Assembly: GCA_023382455.1 (NCBI GenBank)
Contig: JAHDVX010000013.1
Coordinates: forward strand, 1 to 64,000
Reading direction: 5' to 3'
DNA length: 64,000 nucleotides
Origin: Flavobacteriales bacterium
GTDB lineage: Bacteria; Bacteroidota; Bacteroidia; Flavobacteriales_F; PHOS-HE28
Shown: positions 10,301 through 17,358 of the stretch, piece after piece
Layout of the letters: every line of letters begins with the position of its first letter
How positions within the stretch are numbered: position 1 is the stretch's first letter
Translations under genes and position numbers: made by a program
The notes under the pieces: generated by a model
Seen by the model: only the letters and a program-made list of their open reading frames with translations
The model's database searches: none
What the model was told of the DNA's origin: nothing

Positions 10301-11841
10301 TTGGCGTTGGGGGCATTGATGCCTTCACAGCCGGTGAAGAGGATGTGATAGGCCTGCGTCCAAAGGTCCGCGCTGCCTCCGGCCATGTTTACGGTAACGC
10401 GGTTCCAGCCCGCCTCGGAAGGCGTGGTGCTCGCCCAGGTCCATTCGGCGTTCACGCCGGGGGGCACGCCGCCAGTCCCCACGGTAAAGCCGATGCAGAA
10501 GAACGTATAGGGCGGCGAGGGGCTTACCGGCGTGCTGAACGCCACGTGTACGGGCACGGCACTGTATCCGGGCGGCCAGGACAAGCCCGTGGGCGTGCCC
10601 ATGGTGGCCGATGCGATGGGGAACGGGCCGGTGATGTTCCCCAGGATGCTACCCGGCGCGGGCGGTTCCAGGAAATCCGGGTAAATGATGTAGTAGTCAA
10701 TGGACTCCACGTCCGTAAGCTGCGTGTGCATGCCCAGGCACAGGTTTACCGGGTCGCCCGGCTGGCAACCGCCGTTGCCGGAAACGAGCATGGGGCAGCC
10801 TTGCAGCAAGTTCACGGTGGCATCGGCGGAAAGGGAAACGCCGGGGGCCTGCTCCAAGGTTGCCGTATTGGTGTGCGGCCCGATCTGCGTGAAGTAGCCG
10901 GTGATCTCGGTGGTAATGCACTGTCCCGCCGGGATGGTCACCGTGGCCGTGGGCCAATACGGGTCGTTGGGGCTGTTGAAGGCGGGCACGAAGCCTGCGG
11001 GCATCTCATCGGTGATGTCCACCACTTGATCCGACGCGTCGTTGTTGCAGGCCTGTATGGTGAACATCACCGGAGCGCCCGCGTAGGTGTTGGCGGGGTT
11101 GTTGGGGGTAACCCATTTGGTGAGGGTGAAGGGGCCGGCGCAGTCCGCATTGCCCACCACGTAGCTTTCCGTGAAGGTGGCACAGCCCAGCTCCGTATCG
11201 GTGATGGTCACGGTGTAGGTGCCCGGCGCCAAGTCCGCAAGCGTCGCCGTAGTGGCACTCGTATTCCACAGGATGGAATAGCTGCCGGGATAGTAATGCA
11301 CATCCAGCGCGATGGAGCCATTGTTCTGGCCGTTGCAGGAGGGGGTGATGGTGGGGGTGGCGGTGATGATGGGGCGGATGGCAAGATCATCGACCGATAG
11401 TGAACCAAATGTTGGACCGGAGGAAAGCACAACGAGCCAATTTCGTGGGCTTCCGGTGAACGTGAACGCGATAGAATGGAGCTGCCACGGTGAGGAGGAT
11501 ACGGTTTGTAAGGGCACACATTCGATTGGCACCACGCCACCGTTGCACGGATCCGCAACGGCAAAATTCGTTAGGCCCTGAAGTGGGTTGCACGGCCGAT
11601 CATGGAACGCATAGAATCTCAGGTCCCGCGCACATCCACCCGTCCTGGCCTTGTACTCCACTGAATAGGTGACCCCATCCAGCAACGGTCGACACAATTC
11701 GAAGAGCAAACCTTCATTATTCGCATTTGCAGGAACCGAGGCAATCATGGTCAGATACCGTTCATTCGGAGGCAGACCTGCACCAGGTACGATAAGCATG
11801 GGAGGGCCGCACATGCCGACCATGGTAGTGTAGGAGTTCAT
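7336..11841 (-). CDS. C-terminal part of split secreted protein: DUF11-like, beta-helix and T9SS type A domains
   Basis: 1501 residues with no signal peptide. The ATG at 11841 is in the same frame as the upstream metalloprotease gene and is separated from it only by TAG-CTC-GAA. Both halves probably formed one ~2060-residue protein. Order: the rest of a jelly-roll domain (residues 1-155), an SprB-like strand set, a DUF11-like domain (about 225-350), Ig-like segments, a long right-handed parallel beta-helix with His/Asn-rich turns (about 620-1120), a coiled coil (about 1250-1360), and a type A sorting domain (VVPNPATDHASL to the end). If made alone it would lack an export signal. It may be expressed by readthrough, or be the dead half of a pseudogene. 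Confidence 0.75.
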   Translation of the reverse strand: MNSYTTMVGMCGPPMLIVPGAGLPPNERYLTMIASVPANANNEGLLFELCRPLLDGVTYSVEYKARTGGCARDLRFYAFHDRPCNPLQGLTNFAVADPCNGGVVPIECVPLQTVSSSPWQLHSIAFTFTGSPRNWLVVLSSGPTFGSLSVDDLAIRPIITATPTITPSCNGQNNGSIALDVHYYPGSYSILWNTSATTATLADLAPGTYTVTITDTELGCATFTESYVVGNADCAGPFTLTKWVTPNNPANTYAGAPVMFTIQACNNDASDQVVDITDEMPAGFVPAFNSPNDPYWPTATVTIPAGQCITTEITGYFTQIGPHTNTATLEQAPGVSLSADATVNLLQGCPMLVSGNGGCQPGDPVNLCLGMHTQLTDVESIDYYIIYPDFLEPPAPGSILGNITGPFPIASATMGTPTGLSWPPGYSAVPVHVAFSTPVSPSPPYTFFCIGFTVGTGGVPPGVNAEWTWASTTPSEAGWNRVTVNMAGGSADLWTQAYHILFTGCEGINAPNANFTVEVPNCGGEVSVAAALGDPDAIHIWTWGDERTTPTNGAPNWTYDYFGPITDNQGWPVNIPPAAPGTYTITHTVIVDGVVGTSTQQVTITECCPAVTVIQDGKYSSTFGSTISGTVDIQGQFIIDQDFTFSNAQVTTEPGAEIIVQPGRNFNVFNSTIESCQGVMWRGITAQVGTIVQVDNSYLADAESGWTGMNNSILLVSASEFANNRVAISVPAIPGVDFNSVSIHADNSEFHAEGPLAQPYPGQTSVLGQQGFAALEVYNMTLDFTGQANVLHHLSNGIVARRCNVRVANCAMHDIQPDAAYAYTGNGAGIYARGDHGSFSLKQSGYGIGNLAAASFTKCRWGIYTEYMNVYSTANRMVDMGTAYRVDRSGGRKVHITGNKLDTRYNSIDLRFNDGAVQLLVADNDITFGSLHHENTKGYTAINVQEGNAANPASVIQGNTIHYRHGSLYAANGIALLSASDYQVLGNTLLMDNNAVNRMGIIAAGCRRPLISCNDVHGSATNYGVLQGQSAIRSNMGDHATLYCNTVDGTTNGIYFSGPCYGTDLSGNNIKRHQWGLHLDNNAIIEEQDFKGNLWYNAPVNGGLGAWYENTTNAGAYPFLYEQEYITGGNTEPPSWVPLGWFIPHPGTNYQCGDEQSGYCGHVVREACVGCITGLDGKIAADSLANDPYTEETKWVMEGDLYGKLDNDASLMATDQELADFYATMQGTTTAQFKLINDDYLALFHLDSTVLDYLAQNKAQLEDLMDQLKLAMDSLRDPGLTSAEHMALQATIGGLQQNISSLTALNNQALALADTSRALTAEGVKATNASIATSELIEANEKQVNGIYLSTVAKGIDGFTPEQSTTLFAIANQCPLTGGNAVYRARALYALIDDEQDYDDPVLCLQHGLIYRSMQQVGDHAITVVPNPATDHASLVLDEAWDAPGVFVVYDAMGAEVMRAEVPAYTPHWEFSTAALAPAMYHYRVRGPSGKVSDGKLSIIR

Positions 11842-11847
11842 TTCGAG

Positions 11848-13524
11848 CTAATTTGGCGGTGGCAGTGAAGGATCCAGCGCGAAGAGGTCCGGTGAGTTGG
11901 AACTGGCCCCGGTACGTTGATAGCTATCGTATGGTGCCCCGGTCCTGCTTTGCAAGGGCAAACCCTCGAAAGTGCCCCCGTTCAGGATATTGCATGGCTC
12001 CACACCACAGACATCAGGTGGCCATACCTCCACGAAGATGTACGTGATATTGCCAAGCCGTCCATCCACCGAAACAGGTCGGTAGCGGATGATCGCCCAG
12101 CCTACATAGCCTGGATCGGGGCGATATTGGAAGCTCGTGCTGCCACTTGCAGGTGGAGGGATGCCATTGTCCCCACCGAGGATTACTTCCATACAGGCAT
12201 AACTTTGGGGTGTCCCTATGATACCAAGCGTCGTATTGGCTTCATCTTCATCATTCTCGAGGAAATTATCGATTGTGATCGGAAGTGCTTGCCCCTGCTT
12301 ATAGGTGTAGAATGGTCTTGTAGTACAATCGCTGATCAGATCATCAACTCCGGCCAATCGCTTTCCACAAGAGGTACGCACATGGTATGTATCGTCCCAA
12401 CCGCTTCCCGATGTGCCATGCTGGGTGGTCGTGTGGTAGTCGATATCGCATAGCACGTTCACCTCTTCCTGGAGCGGCACACGTGACATGCCGAACGGAT
12501 TGAGGTTGTTGTGATGCATCAGGTACGGAAGGCTCCCGCAATCACCATCCAAGTGGGACAAGCTGCTTCCATTCCATGGTGTTGGCGCATGCACGGGCTG
12601 GGGCACCGTCGTATAGTTGCCTGAAACGGTCGTGCCACAACCGCCCGGACCAAGGTCGAATGCCGGGTCAGTATTCGTGTCCCAATCAGAACAGAGCAAA
12701 GGATCGACGATCCAGGCCGTTCCGCCTTGCCCAAGGAGCAGATCGTACCTGGAGTAATAGCGTGAGTTCAAAAAACCAAGCCCGGCTTGTGTCGTGAACG
12801 TGTGGAAGCCCAGCATGTGCGTTGCCTCATGGGCTATGACGCTGTATAGATCGGCCATTCCTGCGGGGACCGGAAGTGATGTGCCGGTGTAAAACGGCGC
12901 AGCATTGAAGTCAAAACTGACAAGTCCGTGGTTCAGGAACTGAGGAAGTCCGGCCGCACCTCGACGAATCGCATAGTTGATGGACCGCCATGAATCCATG
13001 CCACCATTGATCGTTCTCCAAACTTCTCCGTCGAGAACCCCCTCTTGTAGGCTTGCGGGTGTGAAGTCGTCGTACGGTATCGCTGAATTGTTGATGGTCA
13101 CATAGTTGTAGAATGACGAGCCGACCCCAGCCGCTCCTGGCGGAACGATACCGGAGGGGGCGGGAAACCACACGCGAACGAACGGAGCCAGGTTCGGCCC
13201 ATTGCAAGGATCGTCCGCAGGAACGATCAACTGCGAATAATCCTCGAACACCTGCCGGGCCACTTCTTGGCGGGCAGGCCCATCAATGGGGTCATCAAAT
13301 CCTGAACCTGCAGCAAAGTCCAACAGGAAGATACCCGCTGCACATGGCGAAGGACACCCTCCACCACCCATGGACATCATGGCGGGTGAGTTATCCGCTT
13401 CGATCTGGTCGGCCGTATAGGTCCGGCCGAAGCGATCAACGGCCACGACATTTTGGGCTAAGGCATCTGCATGAAGCGCAAGGAATGCCAATGCAATAAC
13501 TGGAGTAAGTGATGGATGTTCCAT
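11848..13524 (-). CDS. Secreted HExxH metalloprotease, N-terminal part of split protein
   Basis: 558 residues with a signal peptide ending at ALAQN. The zinc motif HEATHMLGFH (about residues 234-243) is HExxH followed by Gly and a third His one position earlier than in classical metzincins. A hydrophobic SxxxY pattern follows, and a GMSR segment could supply the Met-turn. The frame stops at TAG (11848-11850) in the middle of a C-terminal jelly-roll domain (NGGTFEG...LPPPN), and the same domain continues in frame in the gene at 7336-11841. It begins 10 bp after the stop of the upstream secreted protein. Confidence 0.75.
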   Translation of the reverse strand: MEHPSLTPVIALAFLALHADALAQNVVAVDRFGRTYTADQIEADNSPAMMSMGGGGCPSPCAAGIFLLDFAAGSGFDDPIDGPARQEVARQVFEDYSQLIVPADDPCNGPNLAPFVRVWFPAPSGIVPPGAAGVGSSFYNYVTINNSAIPYDDFTPASLQEGVLDGEVWRTINGGMDSWRSINYAIRRGAAGLPQFLNHGLVSFDFNAAPFYTGTSLPVPAGMADLYSVIAHEATHMLGFHTFTTQAGLGFLNSRYYSRYDLLLGQGGTAWIVDPLLCSDWDTNTDPAFDLGPGGCGTTVSGNYTTVPQPVHAPTPWNGSSLSHLDGDCGSLPYLMHHNNLNPFGMSRVPLQEEVNVLCDIDYHTTTQHGTSGSGWDDTYHVRTSCGKRLAGVDDLISDCTTRPFYTYKQGQALPITIDNFLENDEDEANTTLGIIGTPQSYACMEVILGGDNGIPPPASGSTSFQYRPDPGYVGWAIIRYRPVSVDGRLGNITYIFVEVWPPDVCGVEPCNILNGGTFEGLPLQSRTGAPYDSYQRTGASSNSPDLFALDPSLPPPN

Positions 13525-13534
13525 GGCGGATCCT

Positions 13535-14629
13535 TTAGTGTATGATGCACACGGGCACTTTCATTCGAAGGGCTTGTCTGTCTTGGAACTGGAATACGGC
13601 GATACGAGGCCCCATGCTGCTCCATGCAGGAATGGGTAACCCGGATACGGGGACCGGGGTTTCCATCAGGGTCCGTCCCATTGCATCGCTCAGTGTCAGG
13701 TCGCATGGCCCAGCATCATTGGCCCGCAGAATCTGGAGTTCACCGCTGGCGGCATCGCAGGACCAGCGGATGAGCTGGGGTCTTCGTATCTCGTCGCCGG
13801 ATGGTGTGGTCAGGTCAAGCGTGATCGTATCCGAGGTGACACACCCAACACCATCAGTAATGGAGTACCCATATGATCCAGCCCCTAATCCGGTGCGCAG
13901 GAAGGTCGTACTGCCATCGTCCCAAAGGATGGTGTGGGGCGGGTTGCCTTCCAAAATGACGATTTCGATAATACCGTCTTCTGTGCCAGAACCCGAAGGT
14001 TGAACCACTGTAACGGAGTCCTTAAAACAGATCACCGGCGTAGGATCCGTGTAGGTGAACGGGACACCTCCCACGATAACCCCGTAATATGCCCAGCAGG
14101 CATCGAAGTGGATGTCCACCGCTGGATCCTTGGCGATAACTTGTATGCGGAACTGGTCCGACTCGGTCAGAGTGGGTAGCTGAACCTGCATGTAGGTCGG
14201 AGTATTCGGTAACAACGTGTAACATTCCAAGGGGGCGAGCGTGCCGCAATCCCCAACCCACCAACTGACGTGGCAAGTATCCGAACAGGTCATTTCCCAC
14301 ATGTATGTATTGGCCCATCCGGAGGGATGGAACCAAACATCCCTTCCCGGAGGCCCCATGGAAGTGGTATAGCCTGAGCAAGGGTTGGGATTGGAGGGAT
14401 AAGGGAAATTTACAAGCGCGTTATGCGTGGAGTCCCCTTCCCAGTAATTGGCTTCAGCAAACCCAGGTAATGGACAGTGTACGGTTTGCCAGATTGTGAC
14501 AGGAATGGCGTTGGCGCAATCATCATTCGCCACCTGCGCTTTGCCGCCCAGCCAGCAGCCCAAGCAGGCCGCCACACATGCCACTCGCCAACCGGCATTC
14601 CATGGTGAAGCAGTGTTCGGCGTTTGCAT
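13535..14629 (-). CDS. Secreted protein with SprB-like repeat, unknown function
   Basis: 364 residues. The N-terminal export signal (ACVAACLGCWLGGKAQ) is followed by a Cys-rich domain (NDDCANAIPVT...) of a type common in Bacteroidota secreted proteins, with DVWFHPSGW. Residues about 205-275 resemble an SprB-type repeat (PPHTILWDDGSTTFLRTGL, GSYGYSITDGVGC). The C-terminal ~80 residues have sorting-domain-like strands (DLTLSDAMGRTLMETP) but a weak PNP box, so T9SS export is likely rather than certain. It is the first gene of a five-gene minus-strand operon. Confidence 0.7.
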   Translation of the reverse strand: MQTPNTASPWNAGWRVACVAACLGCWLGGKAQVANDDCANAIPVTIWQTVHCPLPGFAEANYWEGDSTHNALVNFPYPSNPNPCSGYTTSMGPPGRDVWFHPSGWANTYMWEMTCSDTCHVSWWVGDCGTLAPLECYTLLPNTPTYMQVQLPTLTESDQFRIQVIAKDPAVDIHFDACWAYYGVIVGGVPFTYTDPTPVICFKDSVTVVQPSGSGTEDGIIEIVILEGNPPHTILWDDGSTTFLRTGLGAGSYGYSITDGVGCVTSDTITLDLTTPSGDEIRRPQLIRWSCDAASGELQILRANDAGPCDLTLSDAMGRTLMETPVPVSGLPIPAWSSMGPRIAVFQFQDRQALRMKVPVCIIH

Positions 14630-14896
14630 GGTGTGGGTTGTTTACATCGCTCCTTCAGGTTCCCATATCCAACACGAACCTAACGCGCCTGTCAGGAAAT
14701 TACAAATTTCTGTCAAGGCATCTGGTATTGCGGTTCCGATCTGCGAAACGTGTGCGCCCCAGCCGCACGCGTCCATGCTTGAGCGCATAAGACATGGAAG
14801 GCACGAGCGTGGACGCGCCAGTTGGGGGGGAAGTCCTCGAAAACACGGATAGCCACTTGCTGCCATCCCTTCAGGGCACCTCACCAGGATTGAACC
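14630..14896. promoter_or_regulatory. Intergenic region with operon promoter
   Basis: 267 bp between the epimerase stop and the first gene of the secreted-protein operon, both on the minus strand. The part nearest the operon start (about 14640-14740) is markedly AT-richer than its surroundings and probably holds the promoter, but no convincing -33/-7 pair was fixed. No RNA gene was seen. Confidence 0.35.
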
Positions 14897-15895
14897 TTAT
14901 TTGCCCAGGAACGCGGCCACATTGGCCACGGCCTCTTCCGCCGCTCGGAAGTGCATGCCTAACAACTTCGTGGCCTTGGAGCCGTCGTAATGCCGGGTCC
15001 GTGAGGCCGTGCGCGCCGTGTTGCGCGTCACCAAGGGCCTGCCGCCGAACAGCGTGCGCATGGCTTCCGCGCGCCAAGCCAGCTCCAACGTCCAAGGCGG
15101 CAATTCCATGGAAGGTGCAGCTTTGCCGTTGCTGGTGGCGATCAGCGTGAAAAGCTTGCGGTAGGGGAGGTTCTCGCCGATCAGCAGGTAGCGTTCACCC
15201 GTGGCACCCTCGGTGATCAAGCGCGTCATGGCCGTGGCCACGTCGCGGGCGTCCACCACGGCGTTGCTGCCTTTGGGGAAGAAGCGCGTGCCCTGGCGCA
15301 CCCGCTCGATCATCGTCATGCTGCTGCGCCCGGGCAGGCCCGGCCCGATCACCACGCAGGGGTTCACCATCACGGCATCCAAGCCTTCGGCGATGCCGCG
15401 GTGTATTTCCAGCTCCGCCTGCGCCTTGCTGATCGCGTACGCCGAGGAACGCTTCTCCTCCGTGAACGCCTTCGTTTCGTCGCCTGTACCGCCGTCCAGG
15501 GCCCCGCCGATGGTGGCCGTGGAGCTTACGTGGCACAGCCGCCGCACACCGCATTCCAATGCCGCATCCACCACATTGGCCGTGCCCTGCACATTGGTCC
15601 GCAGCAGCGCGTCGCGGTCGCGCGGGTCGAAGCTGACCAGCGCGGCGCAGTGGTACACGTGCTCCACGCCTTCCATGGCCCCACGGAGCTGGTCCACATC
15701 GAACAGGTCGCCTTCCACCCACTGGATCCGTTGAAAGCGCACGTCTCCGTCCGCGTGGTAATGCCGCAGGATGCGCCGAACAATAGAGGCATCGCCGCCC
15801 TGGCGCAGCAGCGCACGTACCTCACGGCCCTGCGCCAGCAAGGCGTCCAGCACATGCGCCCCCACGATCCCCGTTCCTCCGGTCACCAGGTCCAT
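14897..15895 (-). CDS. NAD-dependent epimerase/dehydratase (extended SDR)
   Basis: 332 residues from the ATG at 15895, which places the Rossmann motif VTGGTGIVGAHV at the very N-terminus. An upstream start at 15934 would add 13 unrelated residues. The active-site YAISKAQAE gives YxxxK, with the catalytic Ser in HVSSTAT. NPCVVIGPG is the usual substrate-side motif of 3beta-HSD/dihydroflavonol-reductase-like SDRs. The substrate cannot be told from sequence; a sugar-nucleotide or sterol-like ketone is possible. It lies 78 bp downstream of a T9SS gene. Confidence 0.85.
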   Translation of the reverse strand: MDLVTGGTGIVGAHVLDALLAQGREVRALLRQGGDASIVRRILRHYHADGDVRFQRIQWVEGDLFDVDQLRGAMEGVEHVYHCAALVSFDPRDRDALLRTNVQGTANVVDAALECGVRRLCHVSSTATIGGALDGGTGDETKAFTEEKRSSAYAISKAQAELEIHRGIAEGLDAVMVNPCVVIGPGLPGRSSMTMIERVRQGTRFFPKGSNAVVDARDVATAMTRLITEGATGERYLLIGENLPYRKLFTLIATSNGKAAPSMELPPWTLELAWRAEAMRTLFGGRPLVTRNTARTASRTRHYDGSKATKLLGMHFRAAEEAVANVAAFLGK

Positions 15896-15973
15896 ACTAC
15901 CATGATTGGCGGGCCAAGGTATCGCCCGATCCATGGCCCGTTTCCGATCCGGTTGGAGAGCCGGATCTTTTTC

Positions 15974-17347
15974 TCAGAAGGTGTTGATGAAGCGGGCCGA
16001 ACCGATGTACCCGGCGCCTGTTGCCCTCAGGAGATACAGGCCGGGAGCGTGCGTGATATGTTCCATTTGAGCGCGGCCGTCGTGTGAGTTGATCCAGTGG
16101 GAGGCGACCTGCCGGCCGGTGGCATCGAAGACCGTAACTTGGAAGAAGCCGTCCGGCAGGCCGAAGATCGTTCGACCTCCTCCTCCTTCGGGGCCAATGG
16201 TGATTATTGCGTTCGGTAGGGAAGCCTCTTCCGCAATGCCCACCTGCTCGCAGATCTGTTCAAATGCGCCACCCACCCAGCGCGCAACGTAGTTGGCCGG
16301 CTCTCCATTCAGCGAATCGCCGCAGGTGATGAACAGCGTGTCGTGGTAGAACGCCATGCTTTCCACCTTATGACCTATGCTATCCCCGGTGGCGCACCAC
16401 TTCTGGCCATCCCATATCGCGAATTGGTTGGCATGCAGGGTGCCCGCATAACCGAAGGCCCCGCCCACGAGCAGCTTGTCATCGTTTACCAGGAGGCTGC
16501 TGGCACTGGCGTTGTACTCGGTCGTTCCATAAATGTCGCGCATGCTGCCGCCCACGTCACGCCATTCGGTCCCATTCCACCTGACCAGCCCATGCGCTGG
16601 GCTTCCGGCCCCCACATACAGGCCGCCGCCCACGTATAGTTCATCGTGGTACACAGCCAAGCAGGTCACGGCACCCACCCCGTCCAGCAGACCGTCGCCC
16701 ACATTCACCCAATTGGTGCCATCGAACTGGATCAGGTCGTTCCCCAAGCCGACCGGGTTCAGCTCACCCCCAACTACAATGTTGCCTTGGTATTCGCATA
16801 CATCGAGAACGATGGGTTCGTCTCCTACAGGATAGTTTATTGACCCCAAGTTCTCCCAATGACCTCCTACGCGCTTAGCCACCCCGTGGCAGGTGTGGCC
16901 GTCCACGGAGATGAAGGAACCGACGGCATACAATGAACCATTCAGAACGCGAAGTTTGCGCACCACCCCATCATCAGTTGGAAAGGCTCCGAAGGCATGC
17001 CACGCGGAATCATACCACGCACCTATCAGGTCAATAGGCATGCCGCCAATCTGGTGGAAATATCCTCCAGCTAAAAGGGTGTCACCATAACGGATCACAG
17101 TATAGATGCCGCCACCCGCAAAGCCATCTATGTATGTCCAATGTCCGGAGTCATATTGCGCGATCACCGGAGAATTGAAATCGTTCACAAGCGCGATGTA
17201 CCCTACCGCCAATAGTTGGTCGGCCACTGTGTCTGAGAGCAACTGCCGTACTCCATAACTCAGGTACGGCATTCCCGCATCCACCCAGTTATTCTGGGCG
17301 GATGCGGAGGTAGTGGCCAGCACGGCCAAGGCTATAAGAACACGCAT
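15974..17347 (-). CDS. T9SS type A secreted protein with propeller-like repeats
   Basis: 457 residues; signal peptide MRVLIALAVLATTSASAQ. About eight repeats of ~45 residues follow, with cores such as GDTLLAGGYF, YVGGGLYV and LLVGGAF, each followed by a W-containing strand (kelch/delta-60-like). They probably form one beta-propeller. The C-terminal domain (FGLPDGFFQVTVFDATGRQVASHW...GLYLLRATG) is a type A sorting signal, although the usual PNP box is replaced. It starts 11 bp after the stop of the upstream T9SS gene and its sorting domain closely resembles that gene's (FGLPDG...VFDATGR), so the pair may be co-exported. Confidence 0.8.
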   Translation of the reverse strand: MRVLIALAVLATTSASAQNNWVDAGMPYLSYGVRQLLSDTVADQLLAVGYIALVNDFNSPVIAQYDSGHWTYIDGFAGGGIYTVIRYGDTLLAGGYFHQIGGMPIDLIGAWYDSAWHAFGAFPTDDGVVRKLRVLNGSLYAVGSFISVDGHTCHGVAKRVGGHWENLGSINYPVGDEPIVLDVCEYQGNIVVGGELNPVGLGNDLIQFDGTNWVNVGDGLLDGVGAVTCLAVYHDELYVGGGLYVGAGSPAHGLVRWNGTEWRDVGGSMRDIYGTTEYNASASSLLVNDDKLLVGGAFGYAGTLHANQFAIWDGQKWCATGDSIGHKVESMAFYHDTLFITCGDSLNGEPANYVARWVGGAFEQICEQVGIAEEASLPNAIITIGPEGGGGRTIFGLPDGFFQVTVFDATGRQVASHWINSHDGRAQMEHITHAPGLYLLRATGAGYIGSARFINTF

Positions 17348-17358
17348 GGCCCCTAATC

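Noticed and set aside
9781-11400. 539-codon plus-strand frame inside the beta-helix gene
   Set aside because: Low-complexity Gly/Arg/His/Val product antisense to a protein with clear domains and a sorting signal.
14860-14896. tRNA-like GGTTCAATCC text on the minus strand
   Set aside because: The surrounding bases do not form T-arm, anticodon or acceptor stems.
15895-15934. Upstream start for the epimerase
   Set aside because: It would add 13 residues before the Rossmann beta-strand that normally begins the protein; the ATG at 15895 fits better.
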